A program made the translations under genes and the position numbers. 64,000 nucleotides of DNA from Porodaedalea pini (Eukaryota > Basidiomycota > Agaricomycetes > Hymenochaetales > Hymenochaetaceae): the NCBI GenBank assembly GCA_002794775.1, contig NBAY01000050.1, positions 248,001-312,000 on the forward strand, in the 5' to 3' direction. Position 1 is the first letter of the stretch. Each line of letters opens with the position of its first letter. The notes under the pieces are model-generated. The model had not been told where the DNA came from. It did not search any database and saw only the letters and a list, made by a program, of their open reading frames with translations. Below are positions 1 through 9,895 of this stretch, in pieces.

Positions 1-420
1 GTGGTATTCTGACATAGCCTGGCCAAACGCCCTTCGCAATTCCCCATAGAACTAAAGGAATTGGCATGGATCTCTTGACGGGTAAACATAGTGAGTACGG
101 CGGCGACGCACCGCATACGACATCTTCAGTGGGCTTGCGTCGCCTACCCCTCCGCTTTCTACACGTCGTCATCGTGCAGCGTGCGTACCTTGAGTCTGAG
201 CTCGTTGAAGCACTCGAACGCGTCGAAATGTCCCGCGTCAGCAGCGTCGGCACTTGCATAGATAGTGGACCCCTCACTCGGCGCGCGGCCTATGATGCCT
301 GCATCGAGGAATGCGATTCCACTGCCTGAGAAAAGAGAAGAGATGCTGTGCACAGTACTAGTGGCAGGAGAGACCACGTCGCAGTCGACGAACACGCGGG
401 TTGGATTTCTGGAGGGTTGA
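1..420 (-). pseudogene. NAD(P)-binding 6-phosphogluconate-dehydrogenase-like remnant, copy 1
   Basis: The minus strand from 395 to 159 reads as the end of a Rossmann NAD-binding domain of the 6PGDH/DUF1932 type. It keeps FVDCDVVSP followed by IAFLDAGIIG and a segment ending LKVRTL. The next expected segment (GDAS.LKMSYA) sits at about 150-100 in another frame, so at least one frameshift and a stop are present. The N-terminal GxMGxA half found in copy 2 (33141-33586) is missing beyond about 420. Homology to copy 3 (38599-39400) continues to the first base of the window, so the repeat extends outside it. Non-functional fragment; the family call rests on motif order, not a search. Confidence 0.6.
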
Positions 421-984
421 AGCCATGGTGTAGGACTGTCGTGTGTTGAGTGAGCTTAGATCGCACGAGCTTCAGTTCTAGGTGTACAAAGCGGTGTGCG
501 GTCGACACGGCAGAAAAATCCGGAGTTTTCCGTGAGGGAGAAGGAATCTCGCCATTAGATTCACGTCAACTTCTCGTACTTTCACCAGTGTCTGCTCGAG
601 GCCGCGTGTCAGTAGAAAAATGTTTAGTGCCTGCCCAACGAGCATACGAGGTGGTACGTCTACTGTAGGCAGGTGTAGTTAGGCAACCGTAACGCGTAAC
701 GCGAGGCCAGTTGGGTCGCTAACTTGACCCTGTGTAACGCGTAACGGGTGGGTGGTTGCTTGACTTGGACTACCTTACAAAATTTCCTTTTTAGGAATAT
801 ACTTTAAATCGGCAAATTTTCACAAATAAATCTTTCTGCGACTCTTCCTTCTTTTAACTCGCAAAAATAATGCTTCTGTTTCAATGTAATTACAAGGGAG
901 GAACCATTAATGTATTTATGTGTCCAAGAAACAAGAAATTTGACTAGAAAGGATACTTTTCACCCATTCCTAAAGTGCCTCCTA
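421..984. other. Intergenic stretch with no convincing gene
   Basis: No coding signal that I trust. The only structure seen is a 13-bp direct repeat (689-701 and 734-746), listed separately, followed by an AT-rich stretch to 984 where the transposase remnant ends. Confidence 0.5.
689..746. repeat. Two copies of a 13-bp direct repeat containing ACGCGT
   Basis: GTAACGCGTAACG occurs at 689-701 and again at 734-746. Each copy contains the hexamer ACGCGT, the core of MluI cell-cycle boxes in fungi. There is no adjacent intact gene to regulate, so a regulatory role is only a possibility. Confidence 0.35.
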
Positions 985-1891
985 CTAGCTTTCATTCACT
1001 TCGGCCATTGGCACACCAGCAGTAGCCCAGGTAACTCCTTCATCATTATAAGCCCATATGTCTTCTTCCTCTGAGCTAGGAATAAGTCCAGGGTGGGTGT
1101 CGGACTGTTTAATGCAGTCCGAATGTGTACAATAATGTGTACAGTGGTTCAGGATCTTGATCTTGAGAACACTCTTGACAACTGATGAGACAAGGACAGC
1201 AGCATCATCCTCGTTAGGCTCATCATACCCTTCTGGTGTCAATTCAGTCTCAAGGCCATCCTCAACAAAAATTTGATTTCTTTTCCAAGCATGTGTTGCA
1301 ATCTCATCTGCCAATGTTTTATCCTTGTCAAGATAGGCCTCAAGGTCATTAAGCCAGATGCTTGGGCCTGTCAGCTTGTCTCCAGACAAGTTATACCCTT
1401 TCACAGAGCATTTTTGCCAGGCCTGAAATGATTATCAGTAGGCATTCAAAAGAAATATGTATATATAGATATATAATCATACCATTTTGATGATTTTGCA
1501 TCCATCTACTGAAGTCATATGTTTGTCGACACTCAACATGGCCTGGACTGATGCATTGCAAAGGATAGTAATCAAGTTAAAGAAAAGGACATCCTCAAGG
1601 GCAGTTCCATTGGCAAGCTGTTGCTGCTGTGATTTCACGAGTTCCTCTACAAAAACCTGCTTGATCATATGCTTGATGATGTGCTGCAGACCAACATCTG
1701 CAGGCTGAAAAACACTGGTACCTAGGAAAGCAAGGAGTCAGATTGACATTGAATGATTTATGGGTGTTGTAATCAGACAGGGCATGAGACAAATTTATTC
1801 CTTCTGAATGTTGTAGTTTGACAATGTGCTCAAAAAAAGAACTCATAGTTAGCTGGGACAAAAATTGGTAAAATGTATGGGTGTTCCTTGT
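985..1891 (-). pseudogene. DDE_1 transposase remnant, C-terminal part
   Basis: The minus strand reads KEHP..., then FVPAN, an intron, TSVFQPADVGLQHIIKH, EELVKSQQQQLANGTALEDV, a second intron at 1423-1482 (60 bp, GTATGA..TTTCAG, phase 0), and an acidic tail ending at 985. QPADVG carries the third catalytic aspartate (codon 1696-1698). The intron before QPADVG ends in a clean CCTAG, but at its start the expected donor GTGAGT reads ATGAGT (about 1841-1846), a G-to-A change that should abolish splicing. The piece is cut at 1891 by the 3' LTR of element A. Confidence 0.8.
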
Positions 1892-2340
1892 TGTCAGCGA
1901 TGGACTATGGGTACGCAAGGGGTAGCCGGGTCGCACGGAACTCAGTCAGAGGAGGAGGGAGAAGAGAGAGAGAACAGTGAGCCAGGGGAACTGACACAGC
2001 GCAGAGGTAAGGGGACAGCTTCTGGACGTAGCCAGGTAGAATTGACCAGGTCGAAACTAAGGGATAAGTACAGGAGGACTACCTACTTATATACCCTGCA
2101 GCGGCTGCGCACGGACCAGGGAATTAGCTACTACATAAAGATAGATGAAAGAATGTCGTGGAACTTTGTAGAACAATAGCATCATAGTATCAGTCAGCAA
2201 ATAATGACAGTGTGAGAAAGGGGCGTAATGGATATGAGTAAGTCGAAATAGGTGTGATTAGTAATGAGTGGATAAGATATGATAGGATAAGATAAGGGAA
2301 AATGATAAGAGAATAAAATAATTAAAAAGCATCCATGACA
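1892..2340 (-). repeat. Element A 3' LTR
   Basis: 449 bp, nearly identical to 8872-9320; the few differences are in the first ~30 bases (for example GATGGACTATGG versus GACAGACTACGG). Terminal inverted repeat TGTCA/TGACA. It cuts into the DDE_1 transposase remnant. Confidence 0.95.
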
Positions 2341-2356
2341 TGACCCTCCCCTTCAA
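2341..2356 (-). promoter_or_regulatory. Polypurine tract of element A
   Basis: The minus strand reads TTGAAGGGGAGGGTCA directly before the 3' LTR, which is where the plus-strand primer of a gypsy element lies. It overlaps the pol stop codon (2353-2355). A closely related tract precedes the B-family LTRs at 9881 and 25182. Confidence 0.8.
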
Positions 2357-5300
2357 GGCGAGTGTCCCGATCGCCCTTGTTCCCTACCCTGGAACTTACC
2401 GGCCCACCACTGTGCCACTCCTTCCTGTCTCTCAGGCTCCATCATTTCAAATACGGGTCGGAACTTCAGCTGTGACATCTCTAGGGTGTTGAGGGCGCAA
2501 GGAGCACTGGGAGTCGATTTATGAAATTTGTCAATGGCTTTTTGAGAGTTCGTCAAATTCTCAATTGGCTCCCAGGTGCGTTCTTCGTTCGGATACCCTT
2601 TCCAATGTACGAGGTATTTGAGCTTCCCTCGCACAAGTTTGGAGTCGACAACCTTTTCGACCTCATATTCCGGCACATCATCAATGATCTCGGGCGGGGG
2701 TGGAGGATCTTGCTTTTGCGACGTATACTGCGGCTCGTGGTATGGGGAGAGGAGCACTTCATTGAAAACCGGATAGACTTTTTTCCATGTACGTGGAAGT
2801 TTAAGCCTATATGCTGACGTGCCGATTTTCTTTTCGACGATGAAAGGCCCATAGCGTTTATCTCCTAGCTTCTTCATAGGACAATCTGTCTTTAAGTGAG
2901 TTCCTTCGAGCATGACCTTATCCCCAGGTTTATACTCGATGGATTCTCCCTTCGTCCTGTCATAGAAGCGCTTCATGGTTTCGGCCGCATGCTTTAACGC
3001 CGATTCGGTTTCCTCCCTGATCTTGGCCATCCGGTCGGCAAACTGCTTAGCGGACTCATTGGTCGATTCATGTCTAGGATTCGTGCCCTTATATGGGTGT
3101 CTCCCATGGTTGACGAAAAAGGGTGACGCTCCTGTCGACATTTGTTCTTTGTCATTATACGCGAATTCCGCTAGCGCAAGCCATTCCGCCCAGTCTGACT
3201 GATGGTGGTTAACAAAGAGACGAAGGTACTGTTCAATCTCTTGGTTTATCCGTTCTGTCTGACCATCTGTCTGTGGGTGATATGCCATTGATGGGTTTCC
3301 CTCGATGCCCAGTAACCGGTATAGTTTGTTCATGAATTTGGACTCGAACTGTGATCCTCTGTCATGAATAAACTTGCACGGTATGCCGTGTAGCCTGAAG
3401 ACATGATCCCGGTAGAGTCTCGCCATTCCTTCCGACGTTATGCTCACAGAGGTAGGGATCGCATGCACCTGTTTACTGAACCTGTCAACGAAGACACAGA
3501 TTGCGTTATGCCCATTGGACTCGGGTAGTTCGCCGATCAGGTCTGCTGTGACGATTTCCCAAGGACCTTTCGGGATCTCGTTTGGGTTCAGAGGATTATG
3601 CGGTTTCGCTCTGTGTGCCTTGGTACGTTGGCACGCATCACATCCCTCGACATATATTCGAACATCTCGTTGGATTCCCGGCCACCAGTAGTTGCGTGTG
3701 ATCAACTCATGGGTCTTGTAGCGTCCTGGGTGTCCTGCGAGCGTGCTGTTGTGATGGTTTCGAATGATGTCTTCTCGGAGTTTATGGTCTTTCGGCACGT
3801 AGATCCTGCCTTTCCACATCAACAACCCTTCTTCTTCATCCCATTCTTGTTCCTTCCACTCTAACGCCTTCACAACTGCTCTGTCCCTGTTGTTTCATAC
3901 CCTTTTAATTCGTTTAACAAAGTCTGCATCCAGCGCTTCTAGCAGTGTTTCGTTTACAAATAGGTCCGGCTTGAGCAAAATGATGTCGATATTGTTGTTC
4001 TCTCCCTTCTCATGATCCGCTCGTCTCGAGAGGAGGTCAGCCTTAGTCATCAGGGCACCTGGTTTATGGAACAGTTTGAAGTCGTAGTCCGCTAACTCCT
4101 GTAGCCATCTTGCTTGTCGGTGGTTAATCTTCTGGGGTTTTTGGAAATACTGGAGGTTGAGGTGATCCGACCAGATTTCGAAGGTTTGCGTTGCCCCTAG
4201 AAGATATTGTCGCCAGTCATCCAGTGCGCACATGATTGCGAACATCTCTTTGTCGTAGATTTCATAGTTGCGCTCTGCTTGGCTAAGCGCTTGCAATCGG
4301 TATGCGATTGGATGCCACTTTCCGTCAATGAATTGGGACAGAATGGCGCCGTTAGCGAAATGCGACGAATCGGCCTCCACCCGAAATTGACCGTCATCAG
4401 TAGGCACTGTGAGTACGGGTTCTTCACAGAGCTTCTGCTTCAGACGTTCAAAGGCCTCCTGTTGCTCCACCTCCCACTTCCACTCTACATCTCTGGTCAA
4501 CACTGTCAAGGGCTTCGCATAATGACTGAATGCTAGGATAAAGCGGCGGTAATAGTTGCAGAACCCAAGGAAAGACTGTAGCTCTTTCTTGTTCTTAGGC
4601 ACTGGCCAATCTTTTACACCTGCCACTTTAGCTGGATCCATGCAAATCTGTCCGTTGCCAAGGATATGCCCAAGATAGTTCACGGTCTCTTGAGCAAAGC
4701 TGCACTTTTCTGGCTTTAAGAACAACTTGTTTGCTCGCAACACTTCCAGGACTTGTCGGACGAGTTTGTCATGATGTTCGCGAGTTCGTGCGAAGATCAG
4801 AATGTCATCCATGTAGACTATGACGTGTCCATCATTGATGAGTTCTTGGAAGATCTCGTTCATGAATCCTTGGAAGGTTGCCGGTGAGTTTGTGAGACCA
4901 AAAAACATGACCGTTGGTTCGAATAGACCGTGGTTTGTCCTGAAGGCAGCTTTATGCTCGTCACCCTCTCGAATCCGAATGTTATTGTAACCCCAACGTA
5001 TGTCAAGCTTCGTGAAGAATTTCGCCTGTTTTGTTTTGTCAATGAGCTCTTGGATTAGAGGTAACGGGTATTTGTTCCTAACTGTCATCTCGTTGAGCCG
5101 GCGATAATCCTGTACGGGGTGAAGCTTGCCATCCTTCTTTTTTATGAAGAAGAAGGGGGATGCCATCTCAGATTGAGAGTTACGAATACGGCCAGTTCTC
5201 AAGTTTTCGGTGAGGAATTCGTCCAGTGCCACCTGTTCGGATGGACTGAGCGGGTAGATTTTACAGTCAGAGAGCTTTGAACCCGGCTTGAGTTCAATAG

Positions 5301-6964
5301 CATGATCCCAAGGGCGTCTCTCTGGTAACTGATCAAATTCCTGTTCACTGAAGACGTCTGCGAACTCTTTGACATAGTTTGGGACTTCCTCGAGCACCTG
5401 TTGTCTGACCTTCAGTGCTTTTCTCGGATCGAACTTAATGTACCTGTCCCAATCGAAGAGGAAGAGCTGATCGCCGTCTTCAAGTTCCACCAAATCAAGG
5501 TTTTCGTCGGGGTCTGCATCAATGTCCTCTAGACTACGGATATAGCCGCATACATCGGGGCATCGATCGAATTCGATCGTTGATTTTTGCCAGTCGATGT
5601 TGGGATTGTGCAGCTTTAACCATTCATGTCTGATGAACACATCTGTTTTCCCTAGATCTGTGACTGCGAAGTGGATGCGCTCTGAATGATCCTTAATTGT
5701 CATGCGCATTTCCACAAACTCTGTGATCGAGCCGTCCTTGTTGAGCGTGCCGTCAGCATTATAGACTCGGATTGGGATGGGTGTCTTTTTTGTCCTGATC
5801 TGATGCTTTTCGACAAAGGATCGGTTGATACACGAGCCCGTGCAGCCACTGTCCAGTAGGGTGTCTACCTTGAACTGGTTACCGGTGTCGGTCGTTTGAA
5901 GGAGAATCGGTACCATGAGCTGTTGCCCCCGAGACCCTCTTACGAACCGTTTCGGACCCCTCAGGTCCCTAACAGCTGCCACTGCATCTGATTCTTCTAG
6001 CGCAATGATTTGACGCACCGTCTCTTCATTCGCTTCAGCATGCTGTTAGAACCTGAACTTTCACTTCCTTCCCTTTATTTTCCCTTTTACCATTTCCTTT
6101 ATTATATTCGTCCTTTTCATTATATTTACCCATCTTACACAATCATTCCCACACTCCTTTCACGCGACCTTCATTCGTTCCATTCCTAATTACATAAACT
6201 ATACAGTACTTAGATAATACGGTCCCACAGGCGCTGTGTTTATAAGGAAGAGGAATTGCAAACGAACACCCGTTCTGCTTTTCCTCTTACCTCCGCGACG
6301 ACCTAGGTGAGACCGCGTCCCCCTCCTGTAGTAGAGTACATTGTATTAATCCTCTTACCTCCGCGACGACCTAGTCTGAGTACAGCGTGTCCCGAGTCCC
6401 TGCTCGAGTATAGCACGTCCCAGACAACAGTCAGCCGAGGCCTGCCCAGTCCGAGTCGTCTCCCGGACTCCCGCCTAACACATGCCTCTGCTGTTTCATC
6501 CACACTTGGAGAGTCGTTAAAGCACTTTTGAGTTTATCCTCTTTGAGACGCTGTACCACCCATGGGGCAGTAAAGGGGACAGGGTGATCTCTCCAGGACT
6601 TCCTCTCAGCTTGTTTCGACGAGTTTTCATTTTTCACGGATTTCGGTTCAGTTCCGGCCAAGGAAGAAATAGAATTAAAAGATTCGGAATAGGGTTTTAC
6701 ATGATTTTTTGACACAGGAGTAGAACAAGATGATGAGGCAGAAGTGTTGTTACATGTAGGCATATCTACACTACTAGCTACTGGTACAGGAACAGAAGGA
6801 ATATTTTTGCGAGTGACATTGCTTTTTACATTTTTTTGTGTTTTATCTAAATTATCTACAGAGTCCATAGAATTATCAAAAATGGCCGTTTGAAAAACCG
6901 AAACTGAACCTATCCCAGTCAGTGCCGTGTTCACTGCTGGGGCTCCGCAAAATCCAACTCCTGC
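2353..6964 (-). pseudogene. Element A pol polyprotein (PR-RT-RH-IN-chromodomain), interrupted
   Basis: The frame is open from about 6964 down to the stop at 2353, apart from the nested LTR (6044-6480) and one TGA at 3895-3897. A stretch of about 165 residues precedes the protease, whose active site is LLDSGCTG. RT has the catalytic YMDD in IVYMDDILIF. RNase H follows, then the integrase HHCC finger (GHPGRYKTHELI...CDACQ) and DDE core (TADLIG, HDRGSQF, DGQTERINQE). The C-terminus has a chromodomain with KYLVHWKGYPNEERTWEP, which places it among chromoviruses. The sequence on both sides of the TGA is in the same frame and aligns as one protein, so a single CGA-to-TGA change is the likely break. 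Confidence 0.92.
6044..6480 (+). repeat. B-family solo LTR nested in element A pol
   Basis: 437 bp, starts TGTTAG and ends CTAACA, and matches in reverse complement the LTR at 24745-25181 of exactly the same length. CATGC stands immediately before (6039-6043) and after (6481-6485). Deleting the LTR and one CATGC joins the pol frame from WMKQQRH to AEANEETV without a shift. A TATA-like TTTATAAGG lies near 6239. Confidence 0.95.
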
Positions 6965-8190
6965 TCAAAGAGCGCCTCCTCTTCTTCCTCCGCAAAGTCT
7001 GACTCCTTGAGCGTCGCGGTCTCATCTGCCCAGACTTTTCTCTCTCAGGGTTCCATCCCCATCAACACAGCCCTTATCACCTTCTTCTGCATTGGGCAAT
7101 TCCTCTGTAGATGCCCAGATTCTTTGCAGTAGTAGCAGAGTCCTGCTTTCCTCAGCTCTTCGAGTGAGACGTCCATTGGCTTCCCCATGCCTCCGTATGT
7201 GACTCCGGTGGCATCGCGCCTTTCGGGGATTCTAGGTGCAAATGTCTGGGCAGGTTTTGGTGGGGGTGCCTGAGGTCTGGACGGGGCAGCACGCATTTGT
7301 TCAATGGCTTTCATCTGACGTCTAGCGTTGTCAAATCAAATGGCTTTTTCTTGCCAGCCTTTGTACGTGGTTGGGACTGTGTCACTCATTTCGATCCGGT
7401 ATACAATCTCTCTATCCAAGGCTTTCGTCAGTTTGTGGATGAGGGTGTCGTCATTTTTGGCGTCATCGCTGTATCCTGCCGCACGGCGATAGATATCGAA
7501 CTGCTGGAAGAATTGGTCGGCTGTGATGTCCCGGGTGTGTTTCCAGCTGTCCAATTTCTGCATGGCGTTCATGCGTTCGTTCGGATCTCCGAACGCTTTC
7601 TCCAGTTGTTCGTTGAACTTCTGGCGACTGACGAGTGAAAAGATCAGATAGCTGTCCATTTTGATGCTTTCCAGGAAGTTCTGTGCCCAGAGTGCGGCCG
7701 AGCCTTCCGTCATGAACGATAACACGAAAAGGAAGTAGTCCTTGTCGTTCACGAAGTCCTCTGCATTAGCTTCAACGTAAAGGGTGATGGCACGTTCAAA
7801 CTTCTTATAGTCTCGCCCGTTGAATGCCTCGGGTTTGGCGATGTGTCTTCCTCCACTGCGGCTTGTTGGTGGAGGGACAGGTGCTGCTGCGGCTGCTGGC
7901 GTGGGGGTTGCTAGTAATCCCAGGCCATGTAGCGCGTTGATGATCTCCTGCATCATGTCGTTTGAGATCGTTGGAGCTCTGGCCGCTGGCGCGACTGGGG
8001 CTTGGGGTTCCGCCATGATAGGCGATGATGTTGGTGATGGGTGGGGTGGTTGGTGGGCTCCTAGCTCGTCGTCTAGGCGTACTAGGTCGTCGTCGGTCAG
8101 TGGTGGTAGTTGTGCGAGGACAGCATCGGCAGTGTCTTCTGGTGGTGTATTCCACCGCTGTGCCACTGATCCAGATGGTCGAGCGTACGG
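6931..8190 (-). pseudogene. Element A gag, two premature TGA codons
   Basis: The frame runs from upstream of 8166 to a stop at 6931-6933. The N-terminal part is Pro/Ala-rich. The capsid-like part has FNGRDYKKFERAITLYVEAN and ITADQFFQQFDIYRR. A CCHC zinc knuckle CYYCKESGHLQRNC lies at about 7090-7130. TGA codons at 7336-7338 and 7045-7047 are in frame with coding sequence on both sides. After the second, an acidic tail ends at the true stop, overlapping the -1 frame of pol. The frame upstream of 8166 has no ATG before a stop, so the start is lost or lies in the leader; the first internal ATG is near 8015. Confidence 0.85.
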
Positions 8191-8871
8191 GTGTGGAGCC
8201 AGCTCAAATCAGAAACAACACTGCCAGCCGACAGGTGGTGCGGACGCCTGTGGATCTGATTGAGCACTGTAACAAAATTCCAGATGTGGTGGTCGACTTT
8301 CACTTGCTGATCAAACCCGGATCTTCCTCTGTGAAGACTCCAACGGGTGCCAAGGGACCTTTCCGAAGATCACCCCCAAGGCCTGGTAGCTACTCTTGAG
8401 TGGGTTGGACTCAACGTTACCCCCTCTCAAATGAGCGCTGGTTGATCGAATAGAAAGAGGATGGCGGGTTATGAAACGAGTGAGTTTAATAATGAAGGTA
8501 AAGAATTAACAATGTATCGGCCTGATCGATGCACGTGAGATCGATCTGAGAACAGGTGTGGGTCGAAGCGATCGTAGTCGGGGTCGCAGTCCAAGTCGTC
8601 GGACACGTCGGATAAGAATGTTGGTCTAGAGTTCGGGGTTACGGACAGGTAGTGGACGGTTTTGAGATTGTTGGACAAGATGGGGGTTGAGAGTGATGAT
8701 GATAGATAGTAGGAAGAGTTCAATGGTGAGAGTGATTTGCGGGGTACAGGTAAAGGTGTAGATGGTAGCGCGGTAGAGAGATTGTTGTCGGTAGGAGATG
8801 TGAATGTTCAGAGCCAGCTTGGCGTCGGTGACTGAGAATGCGCAAGGTGGTAGGGGTAAGTTTTGACCTTG
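8191..8871 (-). other. Element A leader between 5' LTR and gag
   Basis: About 680 bp without a credible gene. This is where the primer-binding site should lie, directly next to 8871. The minus strand there reads CAAGGTCAAAACTTACC, and I cannot match it to a tRNA 3' end. Confidence 0.5.
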
Positions 8872-9320
8872 TGTCAGCGACAGACTACGGGTACGCAAGG
8901 GGTAGCCAGGTCGCACGGAACTCAGTCAGAGGAGGAGGGAGAAGAGAGAGAGAACGGTGAGCCAGGGGAACTGACACAGCGCAGAGGTAAGGGGACAGCT
9001 TCTGGACGTAGCCAGGTAGAATTGACCAGGTCGAAACTAAGGGATAAGTACAGGAGGACTACCTACTTATATACCCTGCAGCGGCTGCGCACGGACCAGG
9101 GAATTAGCTACTACATAAAGATAGATGAAAGAATGTCGTGGAACTTTGTAGAACAATAGCATCATAGTATCAGTCAGCAAATAATGACAGTGTGAGAAAG
9201 GGGCGTAATGGATATGAGTAAGTCGAAATAGGTGTGATTAGTAATGAGTGGATAAGATATGATAGGATAAGATAAGGGAAAATGATAAGAGAATAAAATA
9301 ATTAAAAAGCATCCATGACA
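8872..9320 (-). repeat. Element A 5' LTR
   Basis: 449 bp, TGTCA..TGACA ends, followed on the plus strand by CTTGT, the second copy of the target duplication. Confidence 0.95.
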
Positions 9321-9436
9321 CTTGTCCAGAAAGTCCAGAAATGCACAACTGATGTGGACTGGATACACATCAATGTACAATACAGCTCATTGATTTGATG
9401 GAAGCTGCAGGTTGTTGCATAAGACCTGCTGGTAAT
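9321..9436 (-). pseudogene. DDE_1 transposase remnant, middle part
   Basis: Only 116 bp lie between elements A and B. The minus strand reads YYQQVLCNNLQLPSNQ, an in-frame TGA, then AVLYIDVYPVHISCAFLD. The aspartate in YIDVYPVH (codon 9369-9371) is the second catalytic residue of the DDE_1 domain. The exon starts on the far side of element B: from 16900 upward the same frame is preceded by FVNKIFKP and a TTTTTCAG acceptor. Confidence 0.8.
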
Positions 9437-9880
9437 TGTTAGGTGGAGCTTGGGTTGATCTCAAGTGAGGCGGCCTCGGCTAACTTTGATGTTGGGAACA
9501 CGCTGTAACTCGAGTGGGGACTCAGGACGCGTCTTACTCAAGTCTAGGTCATCGCGGAGGTAAGAGGATTAATACAATATACTCTACTACAGGAGGGGGA
9601 CATGGTCTCACCTAAGTCATCACAGAGGTAAGAGGAAAAGCAGAACAGGTGTTCAGATGCGATTCCTCTTCCTTATATACAGCAATCACCTCATGAGAAC
9701 CGGTTGCCCAATTGTCTAAGATTACATAAAGGGAGTGGAATGGAACAAATGAAGGTCAGGTGCAAGGGAGTGTGGGAAATGATTGAAAAGATGGTTAAAT
9801 ATAATGAAAAGGGAGCGATTAAAGTAAAGGAAAATGGTAAAAGGAAAATAAAAGAAAAGGTGAAAGTTCGAGTCCTAACA
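9437..9880 (-). repeat. Element B 3' LTR
   Basis: 444 bp, TGTTAGG..CTAACA. It contains two direct copies of a motif around GGAGGTAAGAGGA about 68 bp apart. The 5' LTR retains only one. Confidence 0.9.
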
Positions 9881-9895
9881 TTACCCTCCCTTCAA
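9881..9895 (-). promoter_or_regulatory. Polypurine tract of element B
   Basis: The minus strand reads TTGAAGGGAGGGTAA immediately before the 3' LTR. Confidence 0.75.

Larger units (their letters stand above)
1892..9320 (-). mobile_element. Element A: full-length Ty3/gypsy chromovirus
   Basis: Two 449-bp LTRs (1892-2340, 8872-9320) flank gag and pol read on the minus strand. They begin TGTCA and end TGACA. The bases CTTGT lie immediately outside both ends (1887-1891 and 9321-9325), a perfect 5-bp target duplication. Order is 5' LTR, leader, gag with zinc knuckle, then pol in the -1 frame with protease, RT, RNase H, integrase and chromodomain, then polypurine tract and 3' LTR. Gag and pol are open except for three in-frame TGA codons and the nested LTR at 6044-6480, so this is a recent insertion that has begun to decay. 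Confidence 0.95.

Noticed and set aside
8025..8399. Plus-strand frame opposite element A gag
   Set aside because: Antisense shadow of the gag N-terminus.
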